Assembly (NCBI GenBank): GCA_013368315.1
Contig: JAACJM010000191.1
Location: 1-64,000 of the forward strand
Reading direction: 5' to 3'
Length of the DNA stretch: 64,000 bases
Origin: Tetrapyrgos nigripes
Taxonomy: Eukaryota; Basidiomycota; Agaricomycetes; Agaricales; Campanellaceae
Both the position numbers and the translations under genes were made by a program. Below, piece after piece: positions 12,575 to 24,894 of the stretch. Numbering within the stretch: position 1 is the stretch's first letter; each line of letters begins with the position of its first letter. The notes under the pieces were generated by a model, which searched no databases, had not been told where the DNA came from, and saw only the letters and a list, made by a program, of their open reading frames with translations.

Positions 12575-13066
12575 GGAAGTCGAGAGACAATGTCATGTGC
12601 AAAATGAGAACAAAGACACGCAGAAGTGACTCATTCTCGGATTCGGTCATGAGCTGGACAAGTCTTTCGTACTGACAGGACTGTTTAAAACGCACCCGGT
12701 ATCATAGAAACCATTGATAGAGGATAGTACAATAGAGGCAGCTGCAAAAAAGGAAGTTGAGAGGCCAAAATTGCGTGAGAAATCTCTACCCGACCTCCTC
12801 GTGAGTCGTCTACGCTACCACCAGCGCGTCAGCGGCGAGAGGACGAGTGTCTCAAATCTCTTATCCAAACTACGAGTTCAAGAACGCGTGTCTATTGTCG
12901 GAACAACCTGTTTTTCAACATTTTCGTCTGCGAGTTTTATCACGATGCTGTTCACCTTACACCGCAGAACCTTTTGTTCGACCTATTTACGCACCTTTTT
13001 AGGCCTCCCTTTCATTGTTCTCGGTCCGGGCCGTGCATCTATGTTCATCCAACTTTAACTTCAACC
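12575..13066. promoter_or_regulatory. Divergent intergenic region, SNF2 gene / F-box-like gene
   Basis: About 490 bp between two divergent starts, so it must hold both promoters. No TATA or known operator is clear. A small open frame (12714-13058) has no support. Confidence 0.4.
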
Positions 13067-13855
13067 ATGGCATCTGGCCTGACTCCCTGCCGTCCAAGCC
13101 ACCTCCTCTCCTTCGAAATCCAGAACAGAATACTGAGCTATGCCTGGAACAGCCATCTTGAACGAGACGAACGCGTCATGCTCATGATTGCATCCATACT
13201 CGTCAACCGCGCCTGGATGAAGATGTATATGAACCTTCTCTTCTCCGACCTCCACATCCTTTGCAGAGGCTTCCAAAGCCGGGTTCTACTCCCACTCCTA
13301 CATTATCAACCCACAGTGTTCCAACTCGTCCTGAAGTCCACAGACGAACCTTTATGGACCAAACTATCCCGACTCTGTCGCTCCGTCACTTTCTACGTCC
13401 AAAAAAACGACGAAGCCTTCTTCCAACAATGCCAACGCCAACTAAACCCCAATCTCTTCGACTGGTCGTCCTACGTCCACATTCATCCTACCCATGGCCC
13501 GTGTTTCCGGAAGGGGACTGTTGACGGTTATGACGAGTCCTATATGTCGTCTCTCGATCAACTCTTGCAGATTCTATCTCACACAGACTGTCCTCTTCCA
13601 AATGCACGCATCCTGACTCTGCGTTGTCACAATTGGCTTTACATGCATCCTGCGGCTTTCAAGGCCCATCCACCGCGGTATATCGGTCTGTTGAAGATTG
13701 CTCATACATATCATCCACATGTGCCTCTCGAGCTTTTACAAGGAGGACCGGACGCTCTGATTGGTGCCTATGTGCCGGCTTTGTCGAGCCCATTGGAGAG
13801 GATTGACGTTTGGCAGTGGCCCTTTGGTCGAAGGATGTTTGATATCACTGGATGA
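13067..13855 (+). CDS. F-box-like hypothetical protein, single exon
   Basis: A 262-residue uninterrupted frame. ATG 13067 (MASGLTPCRPSHL) is preferred over an upstream in-frame start at 12974 because it lies directly before a typical opening. The N-terminal section LLSFEIQNRILSYAW followed by LVNRAWMKMYMNLLFSDLHI resembles the weak F-box-like opening of many agaric proteins (Leu-rich start, then 'VNRAW' and a DLHI strand). The rest (IGLLKIAHTYHPHVPLELL and similar) could be degenerate Leu-rich sequence. No catalytic motif is seen. The function is unknown; F-box proteins usually act as SCF ubiquitin-ligase adaptors, but that is only an analogy here. Confidence 0.6.
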   Translation: MASGLTPCRPSHLLSFEIQNRILSYAWNSHLERDERVMLMIASILVNRAWMKMYMNLLFSDLHILCRGFQSRVLLPLLHYQPTVFQLVLKSTDEPLWTKLSRLCRSVTFYVQKNDEAFFQQCQRQLNPNLFDWSSYVHIHPTHGPCFRKGTVDGYDESYMSSLDQLLQILSHTDCPLPNARILTLRCHNWLYMHPAAFKAHPPRYIGLLKIAHTYHPHVPLELLQGGPDALIGAYVPALSSPLERIDVWQWPFGRRMFDITG

Positions 13856-13988
13856 AGTTATTTGCTATGAAAGGACTAATGGACTTTGAAGACATTCGGT
13901 TACAGATGTAGATCTACGTGTACAGTAAATGTTTACTCCTTTAGATACTTCCTAATGTACATCAAGAAATCAAGCATAATATTCAACT

Positions 13989-15795
13989 CTATACACTCCC
14001 AGCAGCCTGCGCATTCTCCTGCAAAATCCTATTCAACTCCTCCCTCTTTCCACAATTCTCAAACGCAAAACTCTTTGCCAACGCTTCCAACTCGTCCTCA
14101 TCCAGCCCGCTAAACAACTCTGCCCATTCTCTCACAAGGTACTCCGCAACAAGCATCGTCCTCGAAATCCTCGTTACTCTTTCTTCCAAGCTCCAAATCG
14201 GTGGATACAGTTTTCGGAAAGACTCGTCTGGCACGGAGGTCTTGATTAACTCAGTGATGGGTTCGTAGATGTGTCGGACGTTTCTGTCGTCCGTACCCCA
14301 AGCGTCTACTGCGAGTCTGTATTTCTTGAGAAGGAACTCCTGGAACCGTTGACGGTACGGCGTGTCGGGGTTGACGAAGACCATGCCCTGGTACCCAATG
14401 TCTTTGTACAACCATATCGACCAGCTCAGACGATCCTGTTACGAAAAAAGGAAGAGGAATCAGGAATCAGTTTGAGGTTTGCATTTTCAAAAGTACAACC
14501 ACCAACCTTCTGATAAATCTCCAACTGATCCCTCAACACCATATACCTCCTCTCATTAATCTCCTCCGTCTCCTCCCCATCATACTCCTTCCTCCCATAC
14601 ACAGGCCCCCACTCCCCGTTCCACACACACAACCCCCTCTCATCCATCCACCTCCTCTTCCTCTCATAACTCGCTCTCATGATCTTCCTCTGTTCTTCAC
14701 TCGAGGTATACTTTTCCTTAGATTTCGGGAACCCGTACGTAGAGTAGTCGTGTATAGCAAAAGCGACGTTGGATCCCCATCGAGTTCCAGCGTCTTCGGG
14801 AAATTTGGTGAAATCGGTAGCAAAGGTATTTCCGTCGAGGAAGAGAATGTGATTTGGGTCGATGGAACGAATGGCTTGAGCTGTGCGGTCGTATAGTGAG
14901 ATGAGACCAGAATGGTTGGGATGAGGGTCAGCAGGTTCGTTCAGGATCTGTTATAGAATCGTGATCAGTCCATAACCCGTCAATAGAGACACACCACAAA
15001 AGAAAAACATTTTAAAAAAAAGAAAACACGAAAACCCAGTCCAGTACCCACATTATACCCCGCAACCCACGCATTATCCTTATACCTTTCCGCAATCTCC
15101 GTCCAAAGCCAGACAAAACGATCTTGAAAATCCTTGTGCCTCCAAAAGTTCCCTAAATGCGTCCCTCCATCTGCATGCCATCCTCCACTTTGTCCTCCTG
15201 GAGCGGAGTGCATGTCGATGACCGTGTAGATGGATTGATCTGCGCATAAGGAGATGACTCGGTCTAGGTGTTTGAATGCTCTGATTTGAGGACTCGGGGG
15301 TTCATATCATCTGTTCAGATGTAAGTATATGAGGCGTTTTGTTCGAAAGAAAATAAGAGGACTAAGTCCTTGCGCACCTTCAAAATATCGATAGTTGATG
15401 GCGATACGGATACAGTTCAGACCGAGAGACTTGAAGAAAGCAGCATCGGCTTGAGTGAAGAAGTAATGGAGAAACTACACATAGCGGCTGGAATTAGACT
15501 CTAGATAGATCGCAGTGATTCGGAACGGACTTTATCAAAGAAAAACTCAGCCTTTTTCATTTCCAATAACTTCAGCCAAGGTTTCACGTATCTGATACTC
15601 GCATCCAGGAAAACCTATTTGACCAGAAACGAAGAATCAATCCAGAGAAAAGCTGTAAAGATCACTTTGCCAGAACGCACCTGAAATAAAGTTCTCCATC
15701 AACAACCAGCCACCCAGTCCAGCACCTCTAAAAACGATTTCCTTTCCATCAGGAGCCGTCTCAAACTTGGTACCATGGACGCGAACAAAGGACAT
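13989..15795 (-). CDS. Glycoside hydrolase family 5 (cellulase/exo-beta-glucanase-like)
   Basis: A multi-exon GH5 beta-glycosidase; substrate not determinable (beta-glucan is likely from the family). From ATG 15795 it reads MSFVRVHGTKFETAPDGKEI, VFRGAGLGGWLLMENFISG, LHYFFTQADAAFFKSLGLN, then VIDMHSAPGGQSGGWHADGG. The acid/base site follows in YNILNEPADPHPNHS, then FLDGNTFATDFTKFPED and the nucleophile site CVWNGEWGPVYGR. It ends with LSWSIWLYKDIGYQGMVFV and an Ala/Glu-rich tail. Both GH5 glutamates are therefore present. The start shows no classical signal peptide, so an intracellular or unconventionally exported enzyme is possible. Exon phases are consistent throughout. Confidence 0.87.
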
Positions 15796-17389
15796 ATCTA
15801 GGTCTTATAAAGTCTAAAGAAGACAACGACACTGGCAGGCGCATCATCCTTGACCTTAGCAAATGCCATACCCAGGCCATGGCCATGTGAATCAGAAGTC
15901 GAACGGGTCAGGCGGTCGTCAGGAGTGCGCAACCGTACTCATGAGGTTCTGGTTTCTCCGACTGCTTCTGGCCGATGAAGTTCCCCAATTGCCCCAGCAA
16001 CGATAAACTTCTGATTTGGGTTTTCTGGAAAAGCGAGTCCGGACTCCCAGAGGTCCTTGCTGGTCTAGGTGTTCTTGGAAACCAGCGACGGAACGAAAGA
16101 AACAGTTCCGAATCCCGGTGCCCGGATAACTTGAACGGCCCGGCAGCTTCAAATGCCCCCGGCAGTTGATCTCAGCTGCAGTCACCAACAACGCGTCCAC
16201 AACGCGTCCATAACGCGATCTGATTTCGCACTTAGGAGTCTTCGGTATGGCGAGTTGTCGAACAAAATCTTGAATTGATATCCAAGGAAACTTCCTTCGC
16301 AAAGTTAGTGGCCGCCGAGCCTTGCAGCACACGACTAGTATCCCTACGCAGACTTCAGAGTCGCAGACGTTAATATCACTACTGATCCGATATGTTTGCA
16401 TGACGATCCCATAATGGACGGATAGATGTTGAAATAGTACACACGCCGAAAATACAAAAATATCCGCTCGGCAGAAAGGCGTACAGAAACACACTTACAG
16501 ATATATCTTATATCAGTAGTAGTGATCTATCCGTCGAGCGGATATTTTTGTCTTTTCAGCGTGACAGAGCAACGCGAGTTCTTTCAACCGGCCCAATATT
16601 GGCTTTTGCCTCCGTGAGAAGGTCCAGATCCTCAAGTCTCCAAGCCCAAGTCCCCTATGTACCAATTCACAAAGTCCGAAGCATTTGCAGATGATTCTCG
16701 GCCAGCTTTTCTTCGCGATTCCCGTGAAATAGAGTTTCCCAAAAAGGATGAAAGCTGCCATACATATTAGTTTTGTGCCTCTAGGTACTACATACTACTA
16801 TGCGCAGTGGTTAGTACTAGACGTTAGTGGTGGTATTTGACAAGATGTCAGTACCAAGTATATAGCGATGAATGTGACGAATGAAGACACAGCCAGAGCA
16901 ATAATGATGATAAATGAGTGTATGAATGACTATGTACAAAAAGTATTTTCTACTTTTCCGACCCTCCAATGTGCCAGCCCTCCAAACCCTCTTTCAAGGT
17001 GGAAACATCCAAGAAAGTCCAAATTAAATTCCTACAACTTGAAGGAGTGTATGGTAACTAAAATTTAGAGGTCAGAATAATGTATGTCACGTCGAGCCAC
17101 CGCCGCCGTATAACACCTCCCACACTCCATCGTTCCTTGCGTGACTGTTGCAATGGCTTTTCGTACACTAGACGGAACGAACGATGAAGGGAATCTCGAA
17201 TTCGAAAGACGCGGACGTACGTCACAGTTGAGCTTGCCCCTATTCAGGTTCTCGTTGTGTCTCAACGCGACTGAATCTGTACCATTCAATACACCTTCTT
17301 GACCTTCAATCCCTGGAAAAAAGACAGCCCCTCGCCAATGCCCCCACGAACATACTTGAGACTCCGCTCGACCCAATGCCACCTCGAGT
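15796..17389. other. Intergenic region with one inverted repeat
   Basis: Lies upstream of the GH5 start and downstream of the next minus-strand gene. A 191-codon minus-strand frame (15919-16494) has no domain or splice support. A 17-bp inverted repeat sits at 16454-16551 and is listed separately. Confidence 0.4.
16454..16551. repeat. 17-bp perfect inverted repeat
   Basis: ACAAAAATATCCGCTCG (16454-16470) and its exact reverse complement (16535-16551) enclose 64 bp. This could be the ends of a small non-autonomous element or a stem-loop. I see no convincing target-site duplication next to it. Confidence 0.6.
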
Positions 17390-19450
17390 CTAGGGCTGTC
17401 CCTTCAAATCCTTCATCTTAACCATTTCCGTCTCATCCCCTTCGGACGCTGCTTCTAAATCAGTGCTGAACTCCTGTGTCGTATGAACTCGAATCGATAT
17501 ATCATTACTGTTTTTCCTCATATGGGGAAGAGGAACATTTCGATTGGAACCTGGGTTTACGGCACTGGTTCCACCTGTGATACTGGCGGGAATGGTGACC
17601 ATTTCAGAGTCGTCGAAGGCTCCGCCACCGCGGATGTGCTTTCGAGCGTTTAGGGCGGCCAGTAGTGAGTTCGAATAGACTTCGATTTTGCCATTAGAAA
17701 CATGACGATATGATGATGGTTTGACTTACGTCTACCGATACAGAAATAGAATGCAGCGTAGATCAGAGTATTGGGTGAAGCGAGGAGCTGTGGAGGAAAG
17801 TCCATTAGAATATCAACGTCAGTTGCATTTTCAATGATTTCCCGACAGTCGGACAAAACTTACACAGATGAGAGAAGCAACAGCGCATAAACTGGACGTA
17901 GACAAGGATTCGAGTAAGACGGAGGCACTTCGGAAAAAAGAGTGCCAAGATGCACATACCTGGTCGCACTGTGAACACAAGAATATGAGCTAAGTCTTCG
18001 TAAGAGAAAAGTTGTGGAGACTTACAGTCCGGTGTTGACAATAAAGAGAATCTATATGCATATGAATAGTTACCACATCAGAAGAAACTTTATAGATGGT
18101 GAGAAAGGAAGACTAACCAACTTGTTGATTATGGTATCAGTCCTTGTGAAACCAGTCCTTGACCTTTGCAAGTAAAAGCAAAGAAGGACAGCAATCAAGA
18201 CGTCAGCTACCGCCGATAGAACGTTGATTGTCATTGTGAGGCCCTGAACAAAGATAGAATTCATTTAGAATATGAAACCACATTCTGAGAATGAGAAGTG
18301 AAAGAATGTGAAAAAGAACAAGGCAGAGAAGACCTACATTGATGCCGAGAAGGTCTTGGAATGTGGTTCGAAGAAGGCTACGGAAGAAATAGTAAGGTGT
18401 TAGGAAATACTTATCACAGTTGTAAAGGTAGCACGCACGAAATAATCACCCAAGCTATGAGCTCCGTCAGTAAGGCAATAAAACTCTTAGAAGATGAACG
18501 TACCAGTGCCGCAGCTAGCATCGCCAAAGATCATAACGAGGAGGATACCTACTAGGAAGTAGTTTTTGTTGCTTACTGTACGGAGGATAGGAGGCTGATG
18601 AGACGAGTGACAACGGCATTGGACCGACAGGGTGCTTACATCTCCAGACACGAACTGTGTAGAAGCTGAAAGGAGCCGAACGTAAGTAAAGACATTCTTT
18701 CGGAAAGTTCGGGCACTAACAGTTGAACCAGGCAACCTGTGACTCCCTGGTGCCAGCGATATCAGCGGCGGTCGCAGACGCACGTAGACACTGGGTGGGA
18801 CGTACCGTAGGTACAGCTTCTACCTGTAGCGAGTAGTGAGAGCTGAGAACACGAAGTATTCGTTTGGAGGATTGATGCTCACCAGAACCGACCTAGTAAT
18901 CAAAGAATCAGTGTTAGTATGTATCAGCGTCAGGAATGAAGCAAAAAAAACCTTACCAAACCATCTTATTCAGCTCTTCATGATTGCTAAACGTTTGAGG
19001 GTATCAGAGGAAGTCGGAACTCAGCAGCTAACAGCCGGCTTACTAGTACTCTGTGACGAGGTAGTGATAGACTAGAATGCTCATCTCAGTGGACAGCATC
19101 GAACAAGGAATATCGACTGTCACTTACTGGTATGCGTTGTGAACGCCATGTGCATGGTGTCAAGGACAAGTGTAATGCTGACCTGCAGAAAGTGTTGGCA
19201 AAGAGAGGGATTGGAACAATTACTGGGCGAACCAAGGCTTTGAAGTACCAAGCATCGCTGGGGTAGCCTAGAAAAGGGCGTGAATACAGGTGGAGGAGAT
19301 TAGAACGCGTAACGAACGATTGAAGTAGTACAATGTTTGAACGAGCGAAACGCCGTAGAGAATGGCGGAGACGATGATACCTAGCAACATCACGCCCATC
19401 GTGTCGTCCAGAGGCTGTTGCTCGCCAGGAGATTGTAGGGTGGCTGGCAT
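17390..19450 (-). CDS. DUF6534 multi-pass membrane protein (copy 2)
   Basis: A second member of the DUF6534 family, well diverged from the one at 3.9-5.9 kb. From ATG 19450 it reads MPATLQSPGEQQPLDDTMG and VMLLGIIVSAILYGVSLVQT (helix 1), then VSITLVLDTMHMAFTTHT, FYTVRVWR, NKNYFLVGILLVMIFGDASC, LTMTINVLSAVADVLIAVLL and FYLQRSRTGFTRTDTIINKL. The last two are the family hallmark (Asp in the helix, followed by SRTGFxRTDxxI). Then come LASPNTLIYAAFYFCIGR and a hydrophilic cytosolic tail of about 70 residues (MVTIPASITGGTSAVNPGSN ... DLKGQP). At least ten short exons are needed. The function is unknown. Confidence 0.85.
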
Positions 19451-19798
19451 GGTTCAACGAGTGGATGGGTCGGACAGAGGGGAGACTTGGAAGGTTTACT
19501 CGGTTTCCGTAGTTATAATGAGTGCGTGGTCTTTAATTATACATCGGCGAAAAGAATAGGGAATAAATCGTCCCAGGATTCCAGGCATCTTTTTTGGGAA
19601 AAGGTTTAGGTTGGGTAAACGGACATGTGACACGCATTTTCTAGGGTTGCAACAGCCCTGCCGGTCTCTTCTTCCCATTTATTCTCGCCTAAATTAAGAA
19701 AATCTCGGAATCTCAGATGCAGATATATCTACATCACACGCCTATACGCCCACAACGGCTCTGGATTCACACTCACCTATTCTCTCTTTCCATCTATC

Positions 19799-21812
19799 AT
19801 GTTCTCAAGGTCCAAGAACCCCGCTCCTCTCCCTCCTGGCCCCAAGGGAATCCCCATTGTCGGCGTATGTACCACACCCACCTGTATCGGTGCTAGACAG
19901 ACGCTTGTACTCACATTTCATATAGAATATTCTTGATATGCCGAGCGAGCGGGAGTGGATAACCTTCGCAGACTGGGGGGCTCAATATGGTTTGTTCGCC
20001 TCCATCCTTATCCTTGCTTGACTGATGTCTTCCAGGTGGAATATCCTCGGTCACCCTCATGGGTCAGACGATGATTATTGTAAATTCCACAGAAGTCATG
20101 GAAGAACTTGACAAGAAGGGTTCTCTCTATTCGGATAGACCTCGTCTAGAAATGGGAGGTGCGTCCGTTTCTGCCCCTATCGAAAACTCTTTCACAGCTT
20201 AATCGGCAGGCGAGCTCGTTGGTTATTCGAAGACATTGGTTTTGGTTCCCTACGGGAATCGGTTCAGGAACTACCGCAGACATGTATCCAAATTGATTGG
20301 CTCCAACAACGCGATGGCGCAATTCATGCCTATGGAGGAATTGGAGACACACAAGTTCTTGAAGCGAGTTCTGGCCGACCCAAATCCTGATGAACTGAGC
20401 CAACATCTTCGAAAGTACGTACCCTTGGCGTGCTGCTCTCAAGTGCCTATCAGAAGTCTGACGCATATGATTTCAAGGACTTCTGGTTCAATCATCATGA
20501 AATTGATTTATGGTATTGAAGTCCAGGAGAAGCGGGATCCGTTCGTAGAACTCATTGAGCACGCTAATGACAACTTCAGTCTTGCCACAAAGCCAGGTAC
20601 GTCCCTCGGCTTCCGAACTGTGCAACTACTCTGTCCCCTAACCCGAAGTTGTCCGATTTGCAGGTGCATTTCTGGTTGACGTTTTCCCCTCACTGCGTTA
20701 CATTCCCCCTGGTTTCCCTGGAGGTGGATTCCACGCGCTAGCCGCAAAATGGGCAAAAGCGTTCAATGATATGGTTGAAGTACCTTACTCCTATGCTAAA
20801 GAAATGATAGTGAGTCAAAATGACTCTAAAATGCTTGACACTTGGACTCAATGAAACTTTATTTGTACTCTAGGCGAATGGAACGGCACCAGTGTCCTTC
20901 GTTAGTACATCTCTAGAGGATGAAGCGAAATTGACACCGGAGGAGATTTTTGAGATCAAGCATACTGCTGCTTCAGTCTACGGCGGTGAGTGTTGTTATG
21001 AATCACCGTCCGTGGAACACCTGCTCATTTCTTCCCAGCTGGCGCCGATACTACCGTTTCTGACCAATATGCTTTCTTCCTTGCTATGATTCGTCACCCT
21101 GAGGTTCTCAAGAAAGCCCAGGCAGAAATCGACAGTGTCGTTGGTAACGATAGACTACCGAGCTTCTCGGATAGGGAAAATCTTCCCTATGTTAACGCCG
21201 TAGTCACCGAGGCTCTCCGATGGAACTCGGTCGCGCCTACTGGTGTTCCACATCGTGCGATGGATGACGGAGTTATTGCTGGATATTTTATTCCGAAGGG
21301 TTCCATTATTATTACCAACTTATGGTGTGTGCCTTGCGCGCCTTCCCTTTTGTTGCCTCTCAATCTCATGATCATCTTTTCTGCATATTTTTACAGGTAC
21401 ATGCTCAACGATCCTTCCATATACCCTGACCCCTTCAAATTTGACCCTGAGAGACACATCTCTACCTCCGACAAACCCGCTCAACGCGATCCTAGGACAA
21501 TCTGTTTTGGCTTCGGAAGGCGGATATGCCCCGGTCTCCACCTAGCAGAAGCGTCTTTATGGATCTTAATCGCCATGTCATTGGCCGTGTTCGACATTAA
21601 GCCTGCGTTCGATGAAGAGGGCAAACTTATCATCCCGGAACATGAGTTGACTGGTGGAACAATTAGGTTAGTTCCTGGATTTATTTTAGGTCTGGTGTCT
21701 TTTGCTTACTTTTTTTCTACCTACCTACAGTCACCCCAAACCCTTCAAATGCTCTATCAAGCCAAGGTCCGAAAAAGCTGTTAGTCTTATTTCGGCGGAG
21801 CTTTCACGGTGA
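19799..21812 (+). CDS. Cytochrome P450 monooxygenase, OrdA/CYP64-like
   Basis: An intact multi-exon P450. From ATG 19799 it reads MFSRSKNPAPLPPGPKGIPI, then YGNRFRNYRRHVSKLIG (helix C), MKLIYGIEVQEKRDPF, AGADTTVSDQYAFFLAMI (helix I with the oxygen-activating AGxDTT), VNAVVTEALRWNSVAPTGVP (ExxR = EALR), YPDPFKFDPERH and FGFGRRICPGLHLAEASLW (heme loop, axial Cys). The C-terminus is HPKPFKCSIKPRSEKAVSLI and ends at 21812. All intron phases join cleanly. Family members oxidise small lipophilic substrates; none can be named here. The start lies directly at the Pro-rich hinge and no membrane anchor precedes it. Confidence 0.9.
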
Positions 21813-22613
21813 AGCGGGAGAGCCCGTAGATTGCTGTATGCTGGCATGATATAAATGACAGTCTTCTTTCCTTTCTCGATACCTCTATCTATTCTCTTAT
21901 TCGCTCCTTAAACCTTTTTTTCACCTCGTCAACTTTGATAATCTTATTTCTTAACTTACTGTTTTCTTTTCCTAGTACTTCCATATACTGTACTTCTTAA
22001 TTATTTTCATCAAAGGTATACGCGTATCAAGCTAGGTATATTTCACTGGACCAATCTTCGATACCTTCGTCAGACTGCAAGTCGGCATATTCCAGCTTCA
22101 TATGTCGTCCATGAGATTCAGACTTACCACAGACCAGGCACCCTTCGGTACCGTCGTTCCAAGATCTCCGAGGCCCGTACGGTGACATATGTACACATAC
22201 TCCTCATATGACACCTCCAAAAGCTCCGCGCACCACCTCGCACCACGCTAGTGAAGTGAAGGAGCGGTCACTAGTATACTAACACCGACCCTTCAATCTC
22301 GTTCTGGGGTCCTGTTTGTGATATGTTCGAGTTGAAGACTTATAACACTTACTTATATGTCAGTATGCATAGACATTCGTATCTAGATCTGCAGGGACGT
22401 CGTATGAAGGATGATGAACTATAATGAACAATATGAAGCAATTATTATGAAAGGCCTTCCGAGCCACAAACTCTGGCAGAAGCTCGCTGCTTCGCCAGGC
22501 GCCATCAAGTGAGTATATGTACATACGGCAAACATACGAGAGAAAAATAAGCCATGTATGGGACTGATCATACTTCCGTGAAAAACGCTTCTATGCAACT
22601 TCTATGATCCATC
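21813..22613. other. Intergenic, no gene recognised
   Basis: Region between the 3' ends of the convergent P450 and disordered-protein genes. Pyrimidine-rich near 21.86-21.98 kb; nothing else supported. Confidence 0.4.
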
Positions 22614-24279
22614 TTACGTCTGCTCCGTCATTCCACTCCGATACCTTTGTCGTATCACAGAAGCCCGAGCATCCAACGATAACCTGACTGCCCTCGCGTT
22701 TGGACCATGCATTGACAAAGACAAAGGAACAGGAAGGACAGGCCTCGTCGGGAAAGGCGCGTCTCTAGCCCGCTGTGTAGCCGACAACGACCTCCGAAGT
22801 CCAGCCCGTCTTTCAACATCATCCGCAAAAGTGACCCGAGCCTGATTATATGCAGATGGAGGTCCCTGAACAGATACGGCACGATTGAGTCGCGATGTGT
22901 CACTATTGAGGTGATTAGAATCGCGTTCCAGAGGAAGGTTTTCGTCACTGTGGTTCATGCTATCCAATACGATACTTCTACGAATGGTTTTCGAGACTGA
23001 CAAAGGATATACTGGAGAATCGGTGGATTTCATGGGAGTAGAAAGTCGGGCACGGGCTGTTTCATCGTCCATGGGGGTGCAAAGGATGTATGGAGTATCC
23101 GGAGCTCCAGCAAATTCTGGCCGCTCCAAGTTCTGGAGCGACGAGAATGAATGGAGAGGGTGGCAGAGATTTCGATGCACCGTCCTTTTCGAATGCCGGA
23201 GGATCCATGATTGGGAGAAGCGATGGCGGTCTTTTCGTGTTTTTGCGCTTGACGGGTTTCTGGAAAGTAGTGCGGGGAATTGCGAAAGAAAGTCTCTTCA
23301 ATAGTGTACCTCCATCTTGTTTGTTTCCCACCTCCTGAGTAGGCGTCTTCGACCTATCCACGTTGGGCTGAGTACCATTGAGGACCTGCGGCGAAAAGGC
23401 CCCAGGCGTCAACGGAGGAAACTGCTCCCAGCCCTCATCCTGATCGCGTTCCTCAGACACCCTTCCGTCAACGGCAAGATTTCCTCTCGGAGCTCTACCA
23501 AAACGCTTCTTCTTATCTGTCTGGGAACCACTCGAAACAGGGGAGAGGACTGGGAAGGGAACCGATGCATCAGAGGTCGGACTGGTTGCATGGCTGCGGT
23601 CGTGGCTGGGTCGAGAACTAAATTCGGAGGGTGTACTAGGCCGCGAAGACGATACCTCGGACGATTCGGATGGCCGGGATTTGATGGGAAAGGCAGAAAT
23701 TCCTCTCCGACGGGATTTACTCCGTTTTCCGCTCTGTGTAGAAGGAGAGGATGAATTATACCCCTCGTCCGTCTCATACTCGGCTACAGCGCCAACACGA
23801 GATGGAATAGGTAGCAGTGGAGGTAACGGTGGTTGTGCAGGCGGATTGGTGGCATTTCGCGAGGCCTTTTCGGCTCTAGTTTTCGACTTTGACCGACTAC
23901 GGAAGACAGCAGTTATCTTGGAGGAAAACTTGGATCGCCCCTTTCGCGTTTCTGACTCTGACGTCGGACTTTGCACTCTATCGTCCATCCTCGGCTCCTC
24001 GAAAATCGTCCTCTGCTCAGCACTCTCTGTATCGTACCCATACTCATGTCTACCCTCTTCTCTTCCGTAGTCACGCCTTCCTCGTTGATCCATCGAGGAC
24101 CCTCCGTTTCCCCCCTCTTCTTCGAACATCCATTCCGTAATGAGACTATTCTTCTGTAGAGCTCCCAATTGCACGAAAACGTCTAGAACGGAAGCGCGTA
24201 GAGCATTAGAATCACGAGAATGCTGCGCGTGAGCATTCGTAGTCTGAGCTGGAGGTGCGCGTCCATATGGCCGTGGCAT
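22614..24279 (-). CDS. Disordered Ser/Arg/Pro-rich hypothetical protein, possible frameshift
   Basis: A long minus-strand frame from ATG 24279 (MPRPYGRAPPAQTTNAHAQH) to about 23.1 kb, continuing in a second frame to stop 22614. The only folded-looking part is near the N-terminus: VLDVFVQLGALQKNSLITEW. The remainder is low complexity: basic patches (RSRSKSKTR, SGKRSKSRRRG), SSRPSTPSEFSSRPS-type Ser/Pro tracts and PPSPFIL. The second frame resumes with AGAPDTPYILCTPMDDETAR and stays rich in Arg/Ser. The joint lies inside 23062-23180 and no normal intron explains it. Basic and Ser/Pro tracts suggest a phosphoregulated, possibly nuclear protein, but that is inference only. Confidence 0.6.
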
Positions 24280-24894
24280 AACGGCGTAAGCGTTTTCTGC
24301 TATGACTCTGAGCTGGAGCTAGAGCCTAGAGCTGTGGTGGCCGTCGGGGTAGTGAAGGTTTGAAATTTTATCATAGCGACATATAAAGTAAGGGTTTATA
24401 AACACATCGCGTAGAGAACACGCTCAGCCTTCTGTATTCACAGAGAAAGAGCTACAAGAGATGGGATGGTTGACAAGGCAACTAGAATGTACATTTCCCA
24501 AGGGCGTTATCATTATCAGGGAAGCGTCATATAAGGTAGTGCTTCAAAAAGGGTTTGGGGGTGAAGTCAAGAAGAGTGAACACCAAAAAGACAGGGAGGA
24601 TGACAGAAGATGAGAGTATGAAGACGAGTTGTGCCGCGTCTAAACGCTTTCCAGTCACAGTCAACCATTCTCGATGATAGCTACTTATGGAGAACAAGCA
24701 AAACACTGCATTCGGATTTCTCCTCCCACCGATAAAATAAGAGACGTAGTAATATCGATAGCGGGTCCGGAGGTAATATATACGTATGTACATTGCTTTC
24801 TTCTTTGCTTCTTGAATTCTTCGAGCTCGAAATACTTCATCCCCTACCGCTTCATATCATCGTTACCTCAGACTTCAGTATCCTTAGTGCCCCA
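24280..24894. other. Intergenic: promoter side of the disordered gene, 3' side of the peptidase gene
   Basis: Both neighbours are on the minus strand. No element or further gene is recognised. Confidence 0.4.

Noticed and set aside
15919..16494. 191-codon minus-strand open frame
   Set aside because: No domain, biased composition, lies in the GH5 upstream region, no splice partners.
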